Shown: positions 17,947 through 27,734, numbered from the stretch's first letter. The stretch is 64,000 nucleotides of DNA from Microbacterium sp. Root53 (GCF_001426925.1 NZ_LMFR01000021.1:141255-205254); one strand, 5' to 3'. The notes: generated by a model from the letters alone, not told the origin. A program made the numbers and translations.

Positions 17947-17952
17947 TACGCT
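17947..17952 (+). promoter_or_regulatory. -10 element of murI
   Basis: TACGCT lies 8 nt before the ATG at 17961, matching the leaderless pattern of neighbouring genes. Confidence 0.5.
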
Positions 17953-17960
17953 GGGACATC

Positions 17961-18782
17961 ATGAACGACGCGCCCATCGGCATCTTCGACTCCGGCGTCG
18001 GCGGGCTCACGGTGGCGCGGGCGATCGGCGACCAGCTGCCGCGCGAGTCCATGCTCTACATCGGCGACACGGCGCACTCGCCGTACGGTCCGAAGCCCAT
18101 CGCGGACGTGCGCCGGTACGCGCTCGAGGTGCTGGACACGCTGGTCGATCAGGGCGTGAAGATGCTCGTGATCGCGTGCAACACCGCGTCGGCCGCCATG
18201 CTGCGCGATGCGCGAGAGCGCTACGCGGTGCCGGTCGTCGAGGTGATCGGGCCCGCCGTGCGGACCGCGCTGTCCACCACGCGCAACGGCCGGATCGGCG
18301 TGATCGGCACCGTGGGCACGATCGGGTCGGGCGCGTACCAGGACATGCTCGAGGTCAATCCCGGCGTCCAGGTGTCGACCGCCGCGTGCCCCCGGTTCGT
18401 GGAGTTCGTGGAGGCGGGCGACACCGACTCGCCCGAGGTGCTCGCGGCCGCCGAGGAGTACCTGGCGCCGCTGCGCGAGGCCGGGGTCGACACGGTCGTG
18501 CTCGGCTGCACGCACTACCCCTTCCTGAAGGGCGCGATCAGCTACGTCATGGGCGCGGACGTCTCGCTCGTCTCGAGCGACACCGAGACCGCGAAGGACG
18601 TGTACCGGCAGCTCGTCAGCCGCGACCTGCTCGCCGGCCCCGACGCGACGCCCCGCCACGAGTACGAGGCGACGGGAGCCGCGACCCAGGACTTCATCGC
18701 GCTCGCCAACCGCCTGCTCGGGCGCGAGGTGCGCGATGTGCGCCTCGTCCGCACGGGCGCGATCGATCTCTCCGCGCTCTGA
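17961..18782 (+). CDS. murI: glutamate racemase
   Basis: 273 aa. The aspartate/glutamate racemase motifs are intact: [30 protein letters not shown], catalytic Cys in [12 protein letters not shown], and the second catalytic Cys in [12 protein letters not shown]. It makes D-glutamate for peptidoglycan. The start follows a TACGCT -10 element closely. It heads the murI-rph-rdgB run, an arrangement widely shared in Actinobacteria. Confidence 0.95.
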   Translation: MNDAPIGIFDSGVGGLTVARAIGDQLPRESMLYIGDTAHSPYGPKPIADVRRYALEVLDTLVDQGVKMLVIACNTASAAMLRDARERYAVPVVEVIGPAVRTALSTTRNGRIGVIGTVGTIGSGAYQDMLEVNPGVQVSTAACPRFVEFVEAGDTDSPEVLAAAEEYLAPLREAGVDTVVLGCTHYPFLKGAISYVMGADVSLVSSDTETAKDVYRQLVSRDLLAGPDATPRHEYEATGAATQDFIALANRLLGREVRDVRLVRTGAIDLSAL

Positions 18783-18816
18783 TCCGCGCGACATCCGACA
18801 CCGAACGAGGAGCCCC

Positions 18817-19551
18817 ATGACCACGCGTGCCGACGGTCGCACCCCCGACCAGCTGCGACCCATCACGATCGAGCGCGGCTGGAGCGGCCACGCCGAGGGC
18901 TCGGCCCTCATCAGCTTCGGCGGCACGAAGGTGCTGTGCACGGCGTCCTTCACCAACGGCGTGCCGCGCTGGCTGACCGGCAAGGGCAAGGGCTGGGTCA
19001 CGGCGGAGTACGCCATGCTGCCCCGCGCCACGCACGACCGCAGCGACCGCGAGAGCGTCAAGGGCCGCATCGGCGGGCGCACGCACGAGATCTCGCGCCT
19101 GATCGGCCGCGCGCTGCGCGCGGTGGTCGACACCAAGGCGCTCGGCGAGAACACGATCGTGATCGACTGCGACGTGCTGCAGGCCGACGGCGGCACGCGC
19201 ACGGCCGCGATCACGGGCGCGTACGTCGCGCTCGCCGACGCGATCGAGTGGGGCCGCGAGCGCAAGTTCATCGCGCAGAAGGCGCAGGTGCTGAGCGACT
19301 CGGTCGCGGCCGTCTCGGTCGGGATCATCGACGGCGAGCCCATGCTGGACCTCGCCTACGTCGAGGACGTGCGCGCCGAGACCGACATGAACGTCGTGGT
19401 CACGGGCAGGGGCCTGTTCGTCGAGGTGCAGGGCACGGCCGAGGGCGCGCCGTTCGACAAGGCCGAGCTCGACCTCCTGCTCGAGCTGGGCGTGAACGGC
19501 TGCGCCGAGCTGCGCACCCACCAGCTCGCCGCGCTGGGCCGGGAGTCCTGA
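18817..19551 (+). CDS. rph: ribonuclease PH
   Basis: 244 aa. The RNase PH core is plain: [71 protein letters not shown], and the C-terminal region [20 protein letters not shown]. It trims the 3' ends of tRNA precursors phosphorolytically. ATG at 18817 follows GAGGAG. It is 34 nt after murI and 2 nt before rdgB. Confidence 0.95.
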   Translation: MTTRADGRTPDQLRPITIERGWSGHAEGSALISFGGTKVLCTASFTNGVPRWLTGKGKGWVTAEYAMLPRATHDRSDRESVKGRIGGRTHEISRLIGRALRAVVDTKALGENTIVIDCDVLQADGGTRTAAITGAYVALADAIEWGRERKFIAQKAQVLSDSVAAVSVGIIDGEPMLDLAYVEDVRAETDMNVVVTGRGLFVEVQGTAEGAPFDKAELDLLLELGVNGCAELRTHQLAALGRES

Positions 19552-19553
19552 AC

Positions 19554-20141
19554 GTGCCGCAGATCGTGCTGGCCACCCACAACGCGCACAAGGTCGCGGA
19601 ATTCCAGTCGATCGTGGCGCGCGTGCGACCCGATCTCGAGGTCATCGCGTACGACGGCCCCGAGCCCGTCGAGGACGGCACGACGTTCGCCGAGAACGCG
19701 CTGATCAAGGCCCGCACCGCGGCCGCGCACACGGGGCTGCCCGCGCTCGCCGACGACTCCGGCATCTGCGTCGACGTGCTGGGGGGATCGCCGGGCGTGT
19801 TCTCCGCGTACTGGGCCGGGCACGCGAAGGACGACGGGGCGAACCTGCGCCTGCTGCTCGATCAGCTCTCCGACATCCGGGATCCGCACCGCGGCGCGCA
19901 CTACAACTCCACGATCGCGCTGGTGACGCCGGCGGGCGAGGAGCACACGGTCGAGGGGATCTGGCCCGGCCGCCTCGCGGACGTCCCGCGCGGACAGGGC
20001 GGCTTCGGCTACGACCCCGTGTTCCTCCCGGACGACCAGGACGGGCGCACCGCCGCCGAGCTCACGGCCGAGGAGAAGAACGCAGCCTCCCACCGCGCGC
20101 GCGCCTTCGTTGCGCTGCAGCCGCTGCTGAGTTCTCTCTAG
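19554..20141 (+). CDS. rdgB: XTP/dITP pyrophosphatase (Ham1/RdgB family)
   Basis: 195 aa from GTG at 19554, 2 nt after rph. Motifs: VLATHNAHKVAEFQSIV, TFAENALIKARTAAAHTGLP-ALADDSGICVDVLGG, and GGFGYDPVFLPDD. It hydrolyses non-canonical purine NTPs (ITP, XTP) to keep them out of DNA and RNA. Translational coupling with rph is likely. Followed 20 nt later by a stem-loop with a TTCG loop. Confidence 0.94.
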   Translation: MPQIVLATHNAHKVAEFQSIVARVRPDLEVIAYDGPEPVEDGTTFAENALIKARTAAAHTGLPALADDSGICVDVLGGSPGVFSAYWAGHAKDDGANLRLLLDQLSDIRDPHRGAHYNSTIALVTPAGEEHTVEGIWPGRLADVPRGQGGFGYDPVFLPDDQDGRTAAELTAEEKNAASHRARAFVALQPLLSSL

Positions 20142-20160
20142 AAGCGTCTCGCACGCTCTC

Positions 20161-20180
20161 GGGCGCCCCTTCGGGGGCCC
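20161..20180 (+). terminator. UUCG-loop hairpin after rdgB
   Basis: CCCC-TTCG-GGGG with flanking pairing forms a very stable stem with a C(UUCG)G tetraloop 20 nt past the rdgB stop. There is no T-run, as is usual for GC-rich actinobacterial terminators. The next 90 bases hold more short hairpins (AGCGC-TTC-GCGCT) and no gene. Confidence 0.45.
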
Positions 20181-20278
20181 TCGGCGAGCGAGGATGGTCG
20201 CTGACGCTCCCATCGGCAGCGCTTCGCGCTGGATGAGTCGCTTCGCTCCACGCTCGCCGCGCTCGCACGGGGTCGGAC

Positions 20279-21099
20279 CTACTCGTGTCCGGGGTCGGTC
20301 GTCTCCGGTTCCACTGCGGCGGCGTCGGCCTCGAGCTGGGCGAGGATCGCCGGGACGAGCGCCGCGGCCGTGCGCCGGTAGCCCAGCGCGCTCGGGTGGA
20401 ACCGGTCGAGGCTGAACAGCCCTGCGGGTCCGCGAGGAACTCGGCGCCGACCGCGCGCCGCAGCGACACCGGGCGCGCGCCCGCCGCCGCGGCGGCCGCG
20501 GCCTGTGCGCGCGCGAGCCGGCGCGAGATCCGCGAGCTCAGGCTCCGCAGCGGCTGCGGGACGGGGCGCAGCGCGCCGAGGTCGGGGCACGTCCCCACGA
20601 CGACCGCCGTCCCGCGGGCCCGCAGGCGGCGGATCGCGTCGGTGAGGTGCGCGACCGCGACCTGATGCGGCACGCGGTGCGTCACGTCGTTGCCGCCGAC
20701 GACGATCACGGCGACGTCGGCGCGGTAGTCCGGATCCAGCCCGTCGAGCTGCCGCGCGAGCGCCGACGACTCCGATCCGACGACCGCCGCCGTGCGCAGC
20801 CGCACGGGGCGCTCCAGGCGGGACGCGAGCCCCTTCGCGACGCGCGCGCCGAGCGTGTCCTTGCGCCGGTGGGCGCCGAGCCCCGCGGCGATCGAGTCGC
20901 CGAGCATCAGCAGGTCCAGCGGCGGCGCGTCGAATCGCCGGCGCCAGACCCGGTCGGCGTCGGGCGCGATCTCGCCGAGCGGCTTGCCGATCCGCCGGCG
21001 CGCGATCGCCGCCTGGCGGCGCAGCAGCGCCCCGGTGCCGAACACGGCGCCGGCGCCGACGGCCGTCGCGCCGATGATCGCCGCCCTCACACGTGTCAC
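20279..21099 (-). pseudogene. SGNH/GDSL hydrolase, single-base frameshift
   Basis: The frame from GTG at 21099 encodes an SGNH hydrolase: block I LLMLGDSIAAGLGAH with the catalytic Ser, block III VIVVGGNDVTH, and a basic N-terminus with a hydrophobic helix (membrane anchor). At 20420-20422 the frame breaks in a CCC run (GGG on the coding strand). Adding one base restores LFSLDRFHPSALGYRRTAAA, which holds block V DxxH, and a stop at 20279. About 273 aa if repaired. The break is either a true recent mutation or a consensus error. Confidence 0.75.
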
Positions 21100-21175
21100 A
21101 GGACCGCATCCGACCGCATGCGGGTGAACATCCGCTGTCGCGCGCGTGAAGGGAGCCGGAGTCGTCCGTGCCCGG

Positions 21176-21805
21176 TCAGTGCACGACGGCGAGCAGCACC
21201 CCCACGCCGATGAACAGCACGCCGAAGATGCGGTTCAGCAGGCGCTGCCCCGAGGGGCGCGCCGTGAGACGGGCGAGACCGCGCGCGGCGGTCGCGAAGA
21301 AGCCCCACATCACGACGATGTCGATGGCGACCACCGTGGCGGTGAGCACCGCGTACTGCGGCAGCAGCGGCTGCTCGGGACGGATGAACGAGGGCACGAA
21401 CGCCACGAAGAACACGATCGCCTTCGGGTTCGTGAGGTTCACCAGCAGCCCGCGGCGGAACATGGACCACGCGCCCTCGCGCATCGGCACCGCGACCACG
21501 CCGTCCACCTCGACCACCGTGGGCCGCGCGAGGATCTGCCGCACGCCGAGGTAGATGAGATAGGCCGCTCCCGTGTAGCGGATCACCTCGAACACCACCG
21601 GGGACGCGGCGACGATCGCCCCCAGGCCCGCGGCGACGATCGCGACGTGGATGACCAGTGCCGCCTGCTGCCCGAGGATGCCCCAGATGGCCCGGCGCCA
21701 TCCCGACGCGATCGCATTGGCCATGGTGTTCACCGCGCCCGCGCCGGGGGTGAGCGAGATGATCACGCCCGCGCCGAGCAGCGTGAACCAGAGCGAGAGC
21801 GACAC
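21176..21805 (-). CDS. LysE-family translocator
   Basis: 209 aa with about six transmembrane helices. The LysE/RhtB signature is clear: ISLTPGAGAVNTMANAIASG-WRRAIWGILGQ in the first helix-loop and NLTNPKAIVFFVAFVPSFI in the centre. Family members export amino acids or homoserine-type solutes. GTG at 21805 is the start. Isolated gene, divergent from the CDF transporter; substrate not predictable. Confidence 0.88.
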   Translation of the reverse strand: MSLSLWFTLLGAGVIISLTPGAGAVNTMANAIASGWRRAIWGILGQQAALVIHVAIVAAGLGAIVAASPVVFEVIRYTGAAYLIYLGVRQILARPTVVEVDGVVAVPMREGAWSMFRRGLLVNLTNPKAIVFFVAFVPSFIRPEQPLLPQYAVLTATVVAIDIVVMWGFFATAARGLARLTARPSGQRLLNRIFGVLFIGVGVLLAVVH

Positions 21806-21915
21806 GACTCCCGATCCTAGGACGCCACAGGCCCGCCGTGCGCAGGCCGTCGAGCATGAGAATCGGCATCATTCCCGAGTAGGGCCCGCGCCGCCGTGAC
21901 GCGGACCCGCCGCCG

Positions 21916-21921
21916 TAGCCT
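21916..21921 (+). promoter_or_regulatory. -10 element of the CDF transporter gene
   Basis: TAGCCT lies 6 nt before GTG at 21928; leaderless pattern. Confidence 0.5.
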
Positions 21922-21927
21922 GGAGTC

Positions 21928-22839
21928 GTGCACGACCACGACCACGGCATCCGCGGCGGCGACAGCCGGCGGCTGCTCGCCGTGTCGCTGGGGATCACCG
22001 CGAGCGTCTTCGTCGTGCAGGTGGCCGGCGCGTGGATCAGCGGGTCGCTCGCGCTGTTCGCGGACGCCGCGCACATGCTCGCCGACGCGGGCGCGCTGCT
22101 GATCGCGCTGCTCGCGAGCGTCGTCGCCGCGCGCCCCGCGGACGATCGGCGCACCTACGGCTACCAGCGCGCCGAGGTGCTCGGCGCGCTGCTCAACGGA
22201 GTCGTGCTGATCGCCCTGTGCGTGTGGATCGCCGTGGAGGCGGTGCAGCGGCTGCTCGCGCCCGAGGAGCCCGTCGTGGCCGGCGGATGGATGCTCGCGG
22301 TCGCCCTCGTGGGCCTCGCGGCCAACGCGGCGGCCGCGTGGCTGCTGCACCGCGCGCAGCGGCGCAGCATCAACGTGCGCGGCGCGTACCTCGAGGTGCT
22401 GGGGGACATGGCGGGCTCGGTCGCGGTGATCGCGGCGGCCCTGGTCGTCCTCCTCACCGGATGGACGCGCGCCGACGCGATCGCGTCTCTGCTGATCGCG
22501 GCGTTCATCGTGCCGCGCGCGATCGGGCTGCTGCGCGAGGTGTTCTCGGTGCTGGCGGAATCGGCGCCCAAGGGCACGAAGGTCGCCGAGATCCGCGCGC
22601 ACCTGCTGCGCGCGCCGGGAGTCCGCGACGTGCACGACGTCCACGTGTGGCAGCTCACGCGCGGCGCTCCCGTGTTCACGGCTCATGTCGTCGTCGAGCA
22701 GGAGGTGCTCGAGCGCGGCGGATCCGCGGCGCTGCTGACCTCGCTGCAGGGGTGCCTCGCGGACCACTTCGACGTCGCGCACTCGACCTTCCAGCTCGAG
22801 GCCGTCGGCCACGAGGACCGCGACGGCGCCCACCACTGA
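21928..22839 (+). CDS. cation diffusion facilitator (CzcD-like)
   Basis: 303 aa, six transmembrane segments. The His-rich N-terminus (HDHDHG), ALFADAAHMLADAGALLIAL with the metal-site HxxxD in helix 2, RTYGYQRAEVLGALLNGVVL, and LEVLGDMAGSVAVI with the second HxxxD-like site (here D-x3-S) define the family. The cytoplasmic domain contains VHDVHVWQLTRGAPVFTAHV. It exports Zn, Co or Cd by proton exchange. The second site reads LGDMAGS where CzcD usually has HVLGD, so ion preference is unclear. Confidence 0.9.
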   Translation: MHDHDHGIRGGDSRRLLAVSLGITASVFVVQVAGAWISGSLALFADAAHMLADAGALLIALLASVVAARPADDRRTYGYQRAEVLGALLNGVVLIALCVWIAVEAVQRLLAPEEPVVAGGWMLAVALVGLAANAAAAWLLHRAQRRSINVRGAYLEVLGDMAGSVAVIAAALVVLLTGWTRADAIASLLIAAFIVPRAIGLLREVFSVLAESAPKGTKVAEIRAHLLRAPGVRDVHDVHVWQLTRGAPVFTAHVVVEQEVLERGGSAALLTSLQGCLADHFDVAHSTFQLEAVGHEDRDGAHH

Positions 22840-22868
22840 GCCCGCCGGGCCGCCGCGGGGATGCGGTC

Positions 22869-25262
22869 TCAGGACTCGAGGACGACGTCCGACGGGGCCT
22901 TGTCGGCGCGCAGGCCGCGCCAGCGCGGGTGGCGCATGCTGCCGCCGGGGGTCCACTCGCCGAACTCGACCTCGCCGACCAGCTCCGGCCGCACCCACAG
23001 CGCGTCCCGGGCGTCGGGGGCGGGGACGCCGTGCAGCGGGTTCTCGTCGGTGCGCAGCGGCTCGAGCGCGGCGCCGAGCTGGCGGAGGGCGCGCTCGCTG
23101 AAGCCCGTGCCGACCTTCCCGACGTAGCGCAGGCCGTCGCCATCCGGCACGCCCAGCAGCAGCGAGCCGATCCCGCCCGCGCGGCCGCCCTTCCCGGGGC
23201 GGATGCCGGCGATCACGACCTCCTGGGTGCGGGTCAGCTTGAGCTTGACCCAGCGCTCGGACCGGCCGGGCCGGTACGGCGAGCGCGGGTCCTTCGCGAC
23301 GACGCCCTCGAGGTCGTGCTCGCGGGCGATCGCGAGGGCCTCGTCGAGGTCGTCGAAGACGGGCGGCACGTCGATCGCCGCGCCCGATCCGGCCGCGATG
23401 CGCTCGAGCACCGGACGGCGCTCGCGCAGCGGGCGCGGCGTGACGTCCTCGCCGTCGGCGGCGAGCACGTCGAACAGGTAGAGGCGCGCGGGCGTCCGCC
23501 GCATCTCGGCCTGGATGTCCGCGGCCTTCGTGAGATGCATCCGGTTCTGCAGCAGGGAGAAGCTCGGGCGGCCACCCGCGTCCAGGGCCACGATCTCGCC
23601 GTCGACCACGGCGCTCGCCGCGTGGAGGGAGGCGGCGCCCGGTGCGGTCAGCTCGGGGTAGCGGTCGGTGATGTCGGCGCCGCTGCGCGCGAACAGGCGC
23701 AGCCGGCCGCCGTCCCACACGCCCAGCGCGCGGACGCCGTCCCACTTCATCTCGGCCCATCCGCCCGCGCCCATGTCGTGCGCGAGCGCCGCCGTGCCGT
23801 TGACGGCGAGCATCGGCTTGGGGGGAGAGGTCGTGGGGGGTGGCGCCACGGGAGGCTTGGAGGGTTTCGACTCGCCTTCGGCTCGCTCAACCAGCACGGG
23901 GTGATGCTGGTCCTTCATCCGGTGCAGCAGCCACTGGGACTTCTCGCCCTGGCCGCTCGTGCGGATCAGCGCCAGGCGCACGGACTCGCGGCGGCCGTGG
24001 AGCGTGAAGATCACCTCGTCGTCGCGCCACTTCTCGAGCTCGTACGTCCCGGTGTCCCAGATGTCCATGTGCCCGGCGCCGTACTCGCCCTTCGGGATGT
24101 CGCCCTCGAAGGTCGCGTACGCGAGCGGGTGGTCCTCGGTCTGCACCGCGAGGTGGTTGCCCTGGGTGCTCTCGGGGACGCCCTTCGGCACGGCCCAGCT
24201 CGCCAGCACGCCGTCGCGCTCGAGCCGCAGGTCGAAGTGGAGGCGGCGCGCCTCGTGCCGCTGGATCACGAACCGCGGCAGGCCCGCCGTCGTCGGCGCG
24301 ACGTCATCCGGCATGGGCTCGGGAGTGCGCGACGCGTCTCGCTTGGCGACGTAGCGCGCGAGCGCACCCTGCGGATCCGGCGCATCGAGCGGCGCGAGCG
24401 GGTCGCCCATCCGCTCGACCCGCTCGAGGACCTCGTCGAAGAGCAGATGGCGCAGGCCCGGGTCGTCGAGCTCCTCCCACGTGCGGGGTGCCGCCACCCA
24501 GGGGCGGGCGCGCCCGCGCAGCGAGTACGGGGCGATCGTCGTCTTCTTGCCGTTGTTCTGGCTCCAGTCGACCAGCACGCGTCCGGGGCGCACCGCCTTG
24601 CTCATCGAGCTGACGACGAGATCCGGATGATCCGCCTCCAGCGCCTGCGCGAGCGACTTCGCGACCGCCGAGACCTGGGCGCTCGTCTGCGTCCCCGGAA
24701 GTCGCGCGTACAGGTGGATGCCCTTGCTGCCGCTCGTGACGGGCAGCGGATCCAGGCCCATGCCGGTCAGGATGGCGCGCGCGAGCCGCGCGACCTCGGC
24801 GCACTCGGCCAGCCCGACGCCGGGCCCGGGGTCCAGGTCGAGCACGAGCCGGTCGGGCAGGCCGGGCGAGCCGTCGGCCGCGAAGCGCCACTGCGGCACG
24901 TGCAGCTCCAGGCTCGCGACCTGCGCGAGGTACACGAGCGTGGCGACCTCATCGATCAGCGGGTAGTGCTTCGCGCCCGTGGAGTGCTCGATCGCCTGAC
25001 GTGGGACCCAGTCCGGCGCGCCGCGCTCGAGGTCCTTCGCGAAGAACGACGGCAGCGGGTCCTCTGCCGTGCCCACGCCCTCCACCCAGCGCTTGCGCGT
25101 GACGGGACGCCCCGCGACGTGGGGGAGGAGCACGGGCGCGATGCGCGTGACGTACTCGATCACCTCGCCCTTCGTGGTGCCGGTCTCGGGGTACAGCACC
25201 TTGTCCAGGTTGGTGACGCGCAGGCGGCGGCCGCCGATCCGGACCGTCTGCTCGCCTGCCAT
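22869..25262 (-). CDS. ligD: NHEJ DNA ligase LigD (polymerase-phosphoesterase-ligase)
   Basis: 797 aa. An N-terminal primase-polymerase domain (LVLDLDPGPGVGLAECAEVA with the DxD pair, then PVTSGSKGIHLYARL) is followed by a 3'-phosphoesterase (FVIQRHEARRLHFDLRLERD, YEKGxYG-like GEYGAGHMDIWDTG) and a C-terminal ATP-dependent ligase with the adenylation lysine in EMKWDGVRAL and the later LKLTRTQEVVIAG. The domain order matches the actinobacterial POL-PE-LIG form. It works with Ku on double-strand breaks; ku lies just 78 nt away, divergently. Confidence 0.95.
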   Translation of the reverse strand: MAGEQTVRIGGRRLRVTNLDKVLYPETGTTKGEVIEYVTRIAPVLLPHVAGRPVTRKRWVEGVGTAEDPLPSFFAKDLERGAPDWVPRQAIEHSTGAKHYPLIDEVATLVYLAQVASLELHVPQWRFAADGSPGLPDRLVLDLDPGPGVGLAECAEVARLARAILTGMGLDPLPVTSGSKGIHLYARLPGTQTSAQVSAVAKSLAQALEADHPDLVVSSMSKAVRPGRVLVDWSQNNGKKTTIAPYSLRGRARPWVAAPRTWEELDDPGLRHLLFDEVLERVERMGDPLAPLDAPDPQGALARYVAKRDASRTPEPMPDDVAPTTAGLPRFVIQRHEARRLHFDLRLERDGVLASWAVPKGVPESTQGNHLAVQTEDHPLAYATFEGDIPKGEYGAGHMDIWDTGTYELEKWRDDEVIFTLHGRRESVRLALIRTSGQGEKSQWLLHRMKDQHHPVLVERAEGESKPSKPPVAPPPTTSPPKPMLAVNGTAALAHDMGAGGWAEMKWDGVRALGVWDGGRLRLFARSGADITDRYPELTAPGAASLHAASAVVDGEIVALDAGGRPSFSLLQNRMHLTKAADIQAEMRRTPARLYLFDVLAADGEDVTPRPLRERRPVLERIAAGSGAAIDVPPVFDDLDEALAIAREHDLEGVVAKDPRSPYRPGRSERWVKLKLTRTQEVVIAGIRPGKGGRAGGIGSLLLGVPDGDGLRYVGKVGTGFSERALRQLGAALEPLRTDENPLHGVPAPDARDALWVRPELVGEVEFGEWTPGGSMRHPRWRGLRADKAPSDVVLES

Positions 25263-25340
25263 GGACTCAGCGTAGGTGCGCGATCCGGGCGGATATCAAG
25301 CCCCTGGCCGTGACGCGTGTGACGGGTGTTCACTGGTGTC

Positions 25341-26225
25341 ATGCGATCGATCTGGAAGGGCGCGCTCACGTTCGGGCTCGTCAACGTGCCGGTCAAGGTG
25401 TACGCCGCGACCGAGGACCATGACGTGAGCCTGCACCAGGTGCACAACGCCGACGGCGGGCGCATCCGGTATCAGCGCAAGTGCGAGGTGTGCGGCCAGG
25501 TGGTGGCGTACGCCGACATCGACCGGGCGTACGACGACGGCGACCGCACCGTGGTGCTGACCGAGGAGGACCTCAAGTCGCTGCCGGCCGAGCGCAGCCG
25601 CGAGATCGACGTGGTGGAGTTCGTGCCGAGCGAGCAGGTCGACCCGATCACGTACGACAAGTCGTACTACCTCGAGCCCGACTCCGCGTCGCCCAAGGCG
25701 TACGTGCTGCTGCGGCGCACGCTCGAGCAGACCGACCGCACCGCGATCGTGCGGTTCTCGCTGCGCCAGAAGACGCGCCTCGCGGCGCTGCGGGTGCGCG
25801 GAGACGTGCTCATGCTGCAGACGCTGCTGTGGTCCGACGAGGTGCGCGAGGTGTCGTTCCCGTCGCTCGAGGAGTCGGTGCGGATCTCCGACAAGGAGCT
25901 CGAGCTGTCGTCGAGCCTCGTCGAGAGCTTCTCGAGCGACTTCGATCCGGACGAGTACGTCGACGAGTACCAGAAGGAGCTGCGCACCCTCATCCAGGCC
26001 AAGCTCGAGAAGGGCGACGCGATCGACACCGACGCGACCTTCGGCGAGTCCGAGGAGGAGGGCGGCGAGGTCATCGACCTGATGGAGGCTCTGCGCGCGA
26101 GCGTCGAGCGCTCCCGGGCGTCGCGCGGAGGAAAGGGCGACGAGAAGAAGCCCGCGGCGAAGGACGAGGCCGACGAGCCCGCCGAGGAGAAGCCCAAGCG
26201 CAAGCGCGCGAAGAAGGCGTCGTAG
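25341..26225 (+). CDS. ku: Ku protein (NHEJ end-binding)
   Basis: 294 aa from ATG at 25341 (MRSIWKGALTFGLVNVPVKV), the invariant bacterial Ku opening. Also seen: DRAYDDGDRTVVLTEEDLKS and KSYYLEPDSASPKAYVLLRR in the ring-forming core. The C-terminal 45 residues are Lys/Ala/Glu-rich (KPKRKRAKKAS end), the basic tail that helps DNA binding and LigD recruitment in mycobacteria. Divergent from ligD across 78 nt, so both share one control region. Confidence 0.95.
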   Translation: MRSIWKGALTFGLVNVPVKVYAATEDHDVSLHQVHNADGGRIRYQRKCEVCGQVVAYADIDRAYDDGDRTVVLTEEDLKSLPAERSREIDVVEFVPSEQVDPITYDKSYYLEPDSASPKAYVLLRRTLEQTDRTAIVRFSLRQKTRLAALRVRGDVLMLQTLLWSDEVREVSFPSLEESVRISDKELELSSSLVESFSSDFDPDEYVDEYQKELRTLIQAKLEKGDAIDTDATFGESEEEGGEVIDLMEALRASVERSRASRGGKGDEKKPAAKDEADEPAEEKPKRKRAKKAS

Positions 26226-26237
26226 CGGGCGGGCCGC

Positions 26238-26984
26238 CTACAGCTTGATGTCCGGCGTGCCGTCGCCGTCGATGTCGGCGCCGCGCTGGAACACCTCGGG
26301 CTCGAGCACGAGCTCCTCGACCGGCGGCGCCGACTCGACCAGACGGGCCTTGCGGCGCTCGGCGAAGTAGTGCCAGGCCGTGACGATCACGGTGCCGAGC
26401 ACGGCGACGATCAGGATCAGGTCGATGTACTCGGTCACGAACTCGCCCACGAACGGGATGAACGCGATCAGGTAGCCGAGCATCGTGAGGCCGAAGCCCC
26501 ACAGCACCGCGCCGATCAGGTTGTAGAGCGAGTACCGCTTCCACGGCATGTGCCCGACGCCGGCGGCCACCGGCGCGAACGTGCGCACGATGGGGACGAA
26601 GCGGGCGAGGATGATCGTGATGCCGCCGAACCGCTCGAAGAACGCGTTCGTGCGCTCGACGTTCTTGACGCTGAACAGGCCCGACTGCTTGCGCTCGAAC
26701 ACCGCCGGGCCGCCCTTGTGGCCGATGAGGTAGCCGACCTCTCCGCCCGCGAAGGCGGCGAGAGCGATCAGGCCGCTCGTGATCCAGATGTTCACGCCGA
26801 ACACGTCGACCGTGTGCGTAAGCAGGCCCGAGATGATCAGGAGCGTGTCTCCGGGCAGCAGGAAGCCCACGAGCAGGCCCGTCTCGGAGAACACGATGAG
26901 GCACACGACCAGCAGGGCCCAGGGGCCGGCCGCGTCGATGATCGTCTGCGGATCCAGCCAGGGGATGAGAGCGAGAGGATGCAC
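26238..26984 (-). CDS. DedA-family membrane protein
   Basis: 248 aa. The DedA/SNARE-associated core is evident: VFSETGLLVGFLLPGDTLLI (E..G..PG..L), FAGGEVGYLIGHKGG, and FERFGGITIILARFVPIVRT with the FxRxxP-type signature, then about five membrane helices. Family members are lipid scramblase or half-transporter proteins needed for membrane homeostasis. The last residues, DIDGDGTPDIKL, form a DxDGDGxxD calcium-loop-like motif not usual for DedA. It converges with ku. Confidence 0.9.
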   Translation of the reverse strand: MHPLALIPWLDPQTIIDAAGPWALLVVCLIVFSETGLLVGFLLPGDTLLIISGLLTHTVDVFGVNIWITSGLIALAAFAGGEVGYLIGHKGGPAVFERKQSGLFSVKNVERTNAFFERFGGITIILARFVPIVRTFAPVAAGVGHMPWKRYSLYNLIGAVLWGFGLTMLGYLIAFIPFVGEFVTEYIDLILIVAVLGTVIVTAWHYFAERRKARLVESAPPVEELVLEPEVFQRGADIDGDGTPDIKL

Positions 26985-27024
26985 CGTTGTCCTGTCTCGA
27001 AGAGCGTGCTGTGAACGACGTTCG

Positions 27025-27106
27025 TGCGGAAGGTGGGACTTGAACCCACACGCCCGGAGGCACAGGAACCTAAATCCTGCGTGTCTGCCAGTTTCACCAC
27101 TCCCGC
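27025..27106 (-). tRNA. tRNA-Leu(TAG)
   Basis: Minus-strand gene with acceptor GCGGGAG pairing CTTCCGC (one G-T pair), anticodon arm CAGGA-TTTAGGT-TCCTG giving anticodon TAG, a long class II variable arm, and T-arm GTGGG-TTCAAGT-CCCAC. No CCA is encoded. It ends 40 nt from the dedA start. Confidence 0.93.
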
Positions 27107-27215
27107 GAGCCCGTCCAGTCTACTGACGGCCCCGTCCGGTCCGGTGGGGGACAGCCCTCGGGTTCGCTGTGGATAACTTCCCGGCCGATCCGCGTCACGC
27201 GGCCATCATGGCCGT

Positions 27216-27473
27216 GTGACCCCCAGCACGTCAGCCCTCGTGGAGAGGGTGCGCGACCGGCTCCGGGCCGAGCAGGCGGATCCGGCGCGCTCCCCTGAGC
27301 TGGTGGCGCGGATCGCGCAGGCCGAGGTGCGTCGGCACAACGACGTCGCGCTCGCGCGCGGCACCGCGCCGATCGACGACGAGGCCGCGCGGGTGCGAGA
27401 GGTGCTGGCCGCCGTCACCGGCTACGGGCCGCTGCAGCCGTACCTCGACGACCCGGGCGTGGAGAATCTGTGA
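27216..27473 (+). pseudogene. tadA: TadA (CpaF-type) pilus ATPase, 5' fragment cut by integration
   Basis: GTG at 27216 opens a CpaF/TadA N-terminus: helical ALVERVRDRLRAEQADPARS, then VREVLAAVTGYGPLQPYLDD-PGVE. After GAG at 27462-27464 the frame runs into foreign DNA (AAT CTG TGA). The conserved continuation ELWINAPDKVFVARGG is found 9 kb away at 36503. The fragment carries no Walker motifs and cannot be active. Excision of the element would rejoin the gene in frame. Confidence 0.88.
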
Positions 27474-27483
27474 ACGATACGCC
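27445..27483. mobile_element. attL of the serine-integrase element
   Basis: Chromosomal tadA sequence (GACCCGGGCGTG) meets the shared core GAG (27462-27464). It is followed by element sequence AATCTG and the 13-bp arm TGAACGATACGCC (27471-27483). That arm is the inverted partner of the arm at attR. Confidence 0.75.
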
Positions 27484-27734
27484 AAGCTCCCAATCTGCTG
27501 ATCCGAGTGGGTCGGTTTACTAGCACCGGACCGCCTCAGGGCGCGTGTGGTGGGACGTTCGAGCCGCAAGCGCTATCGCCCTCTGAGCGGACCGCGGTTA
27601 TGGCGTGCTGGGATGGTCGGCCCGAGGAGTCGAGTGGGGCACCGCCTGCGTGAGGCACACGCAGTGGTGTATCGGCGTGCGGTGGCGCGGGTCGTCTTCG
27701 GGGCATCCGCGCAGCCGTGATACGCCTGTCGCGC

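Noticed and set aside
22032..25313. 1093-codon plus-strand frame across the CDF and ligD region
   Set aside because: Antisense to ligD, which has complete family motifs; the plus frame has none.
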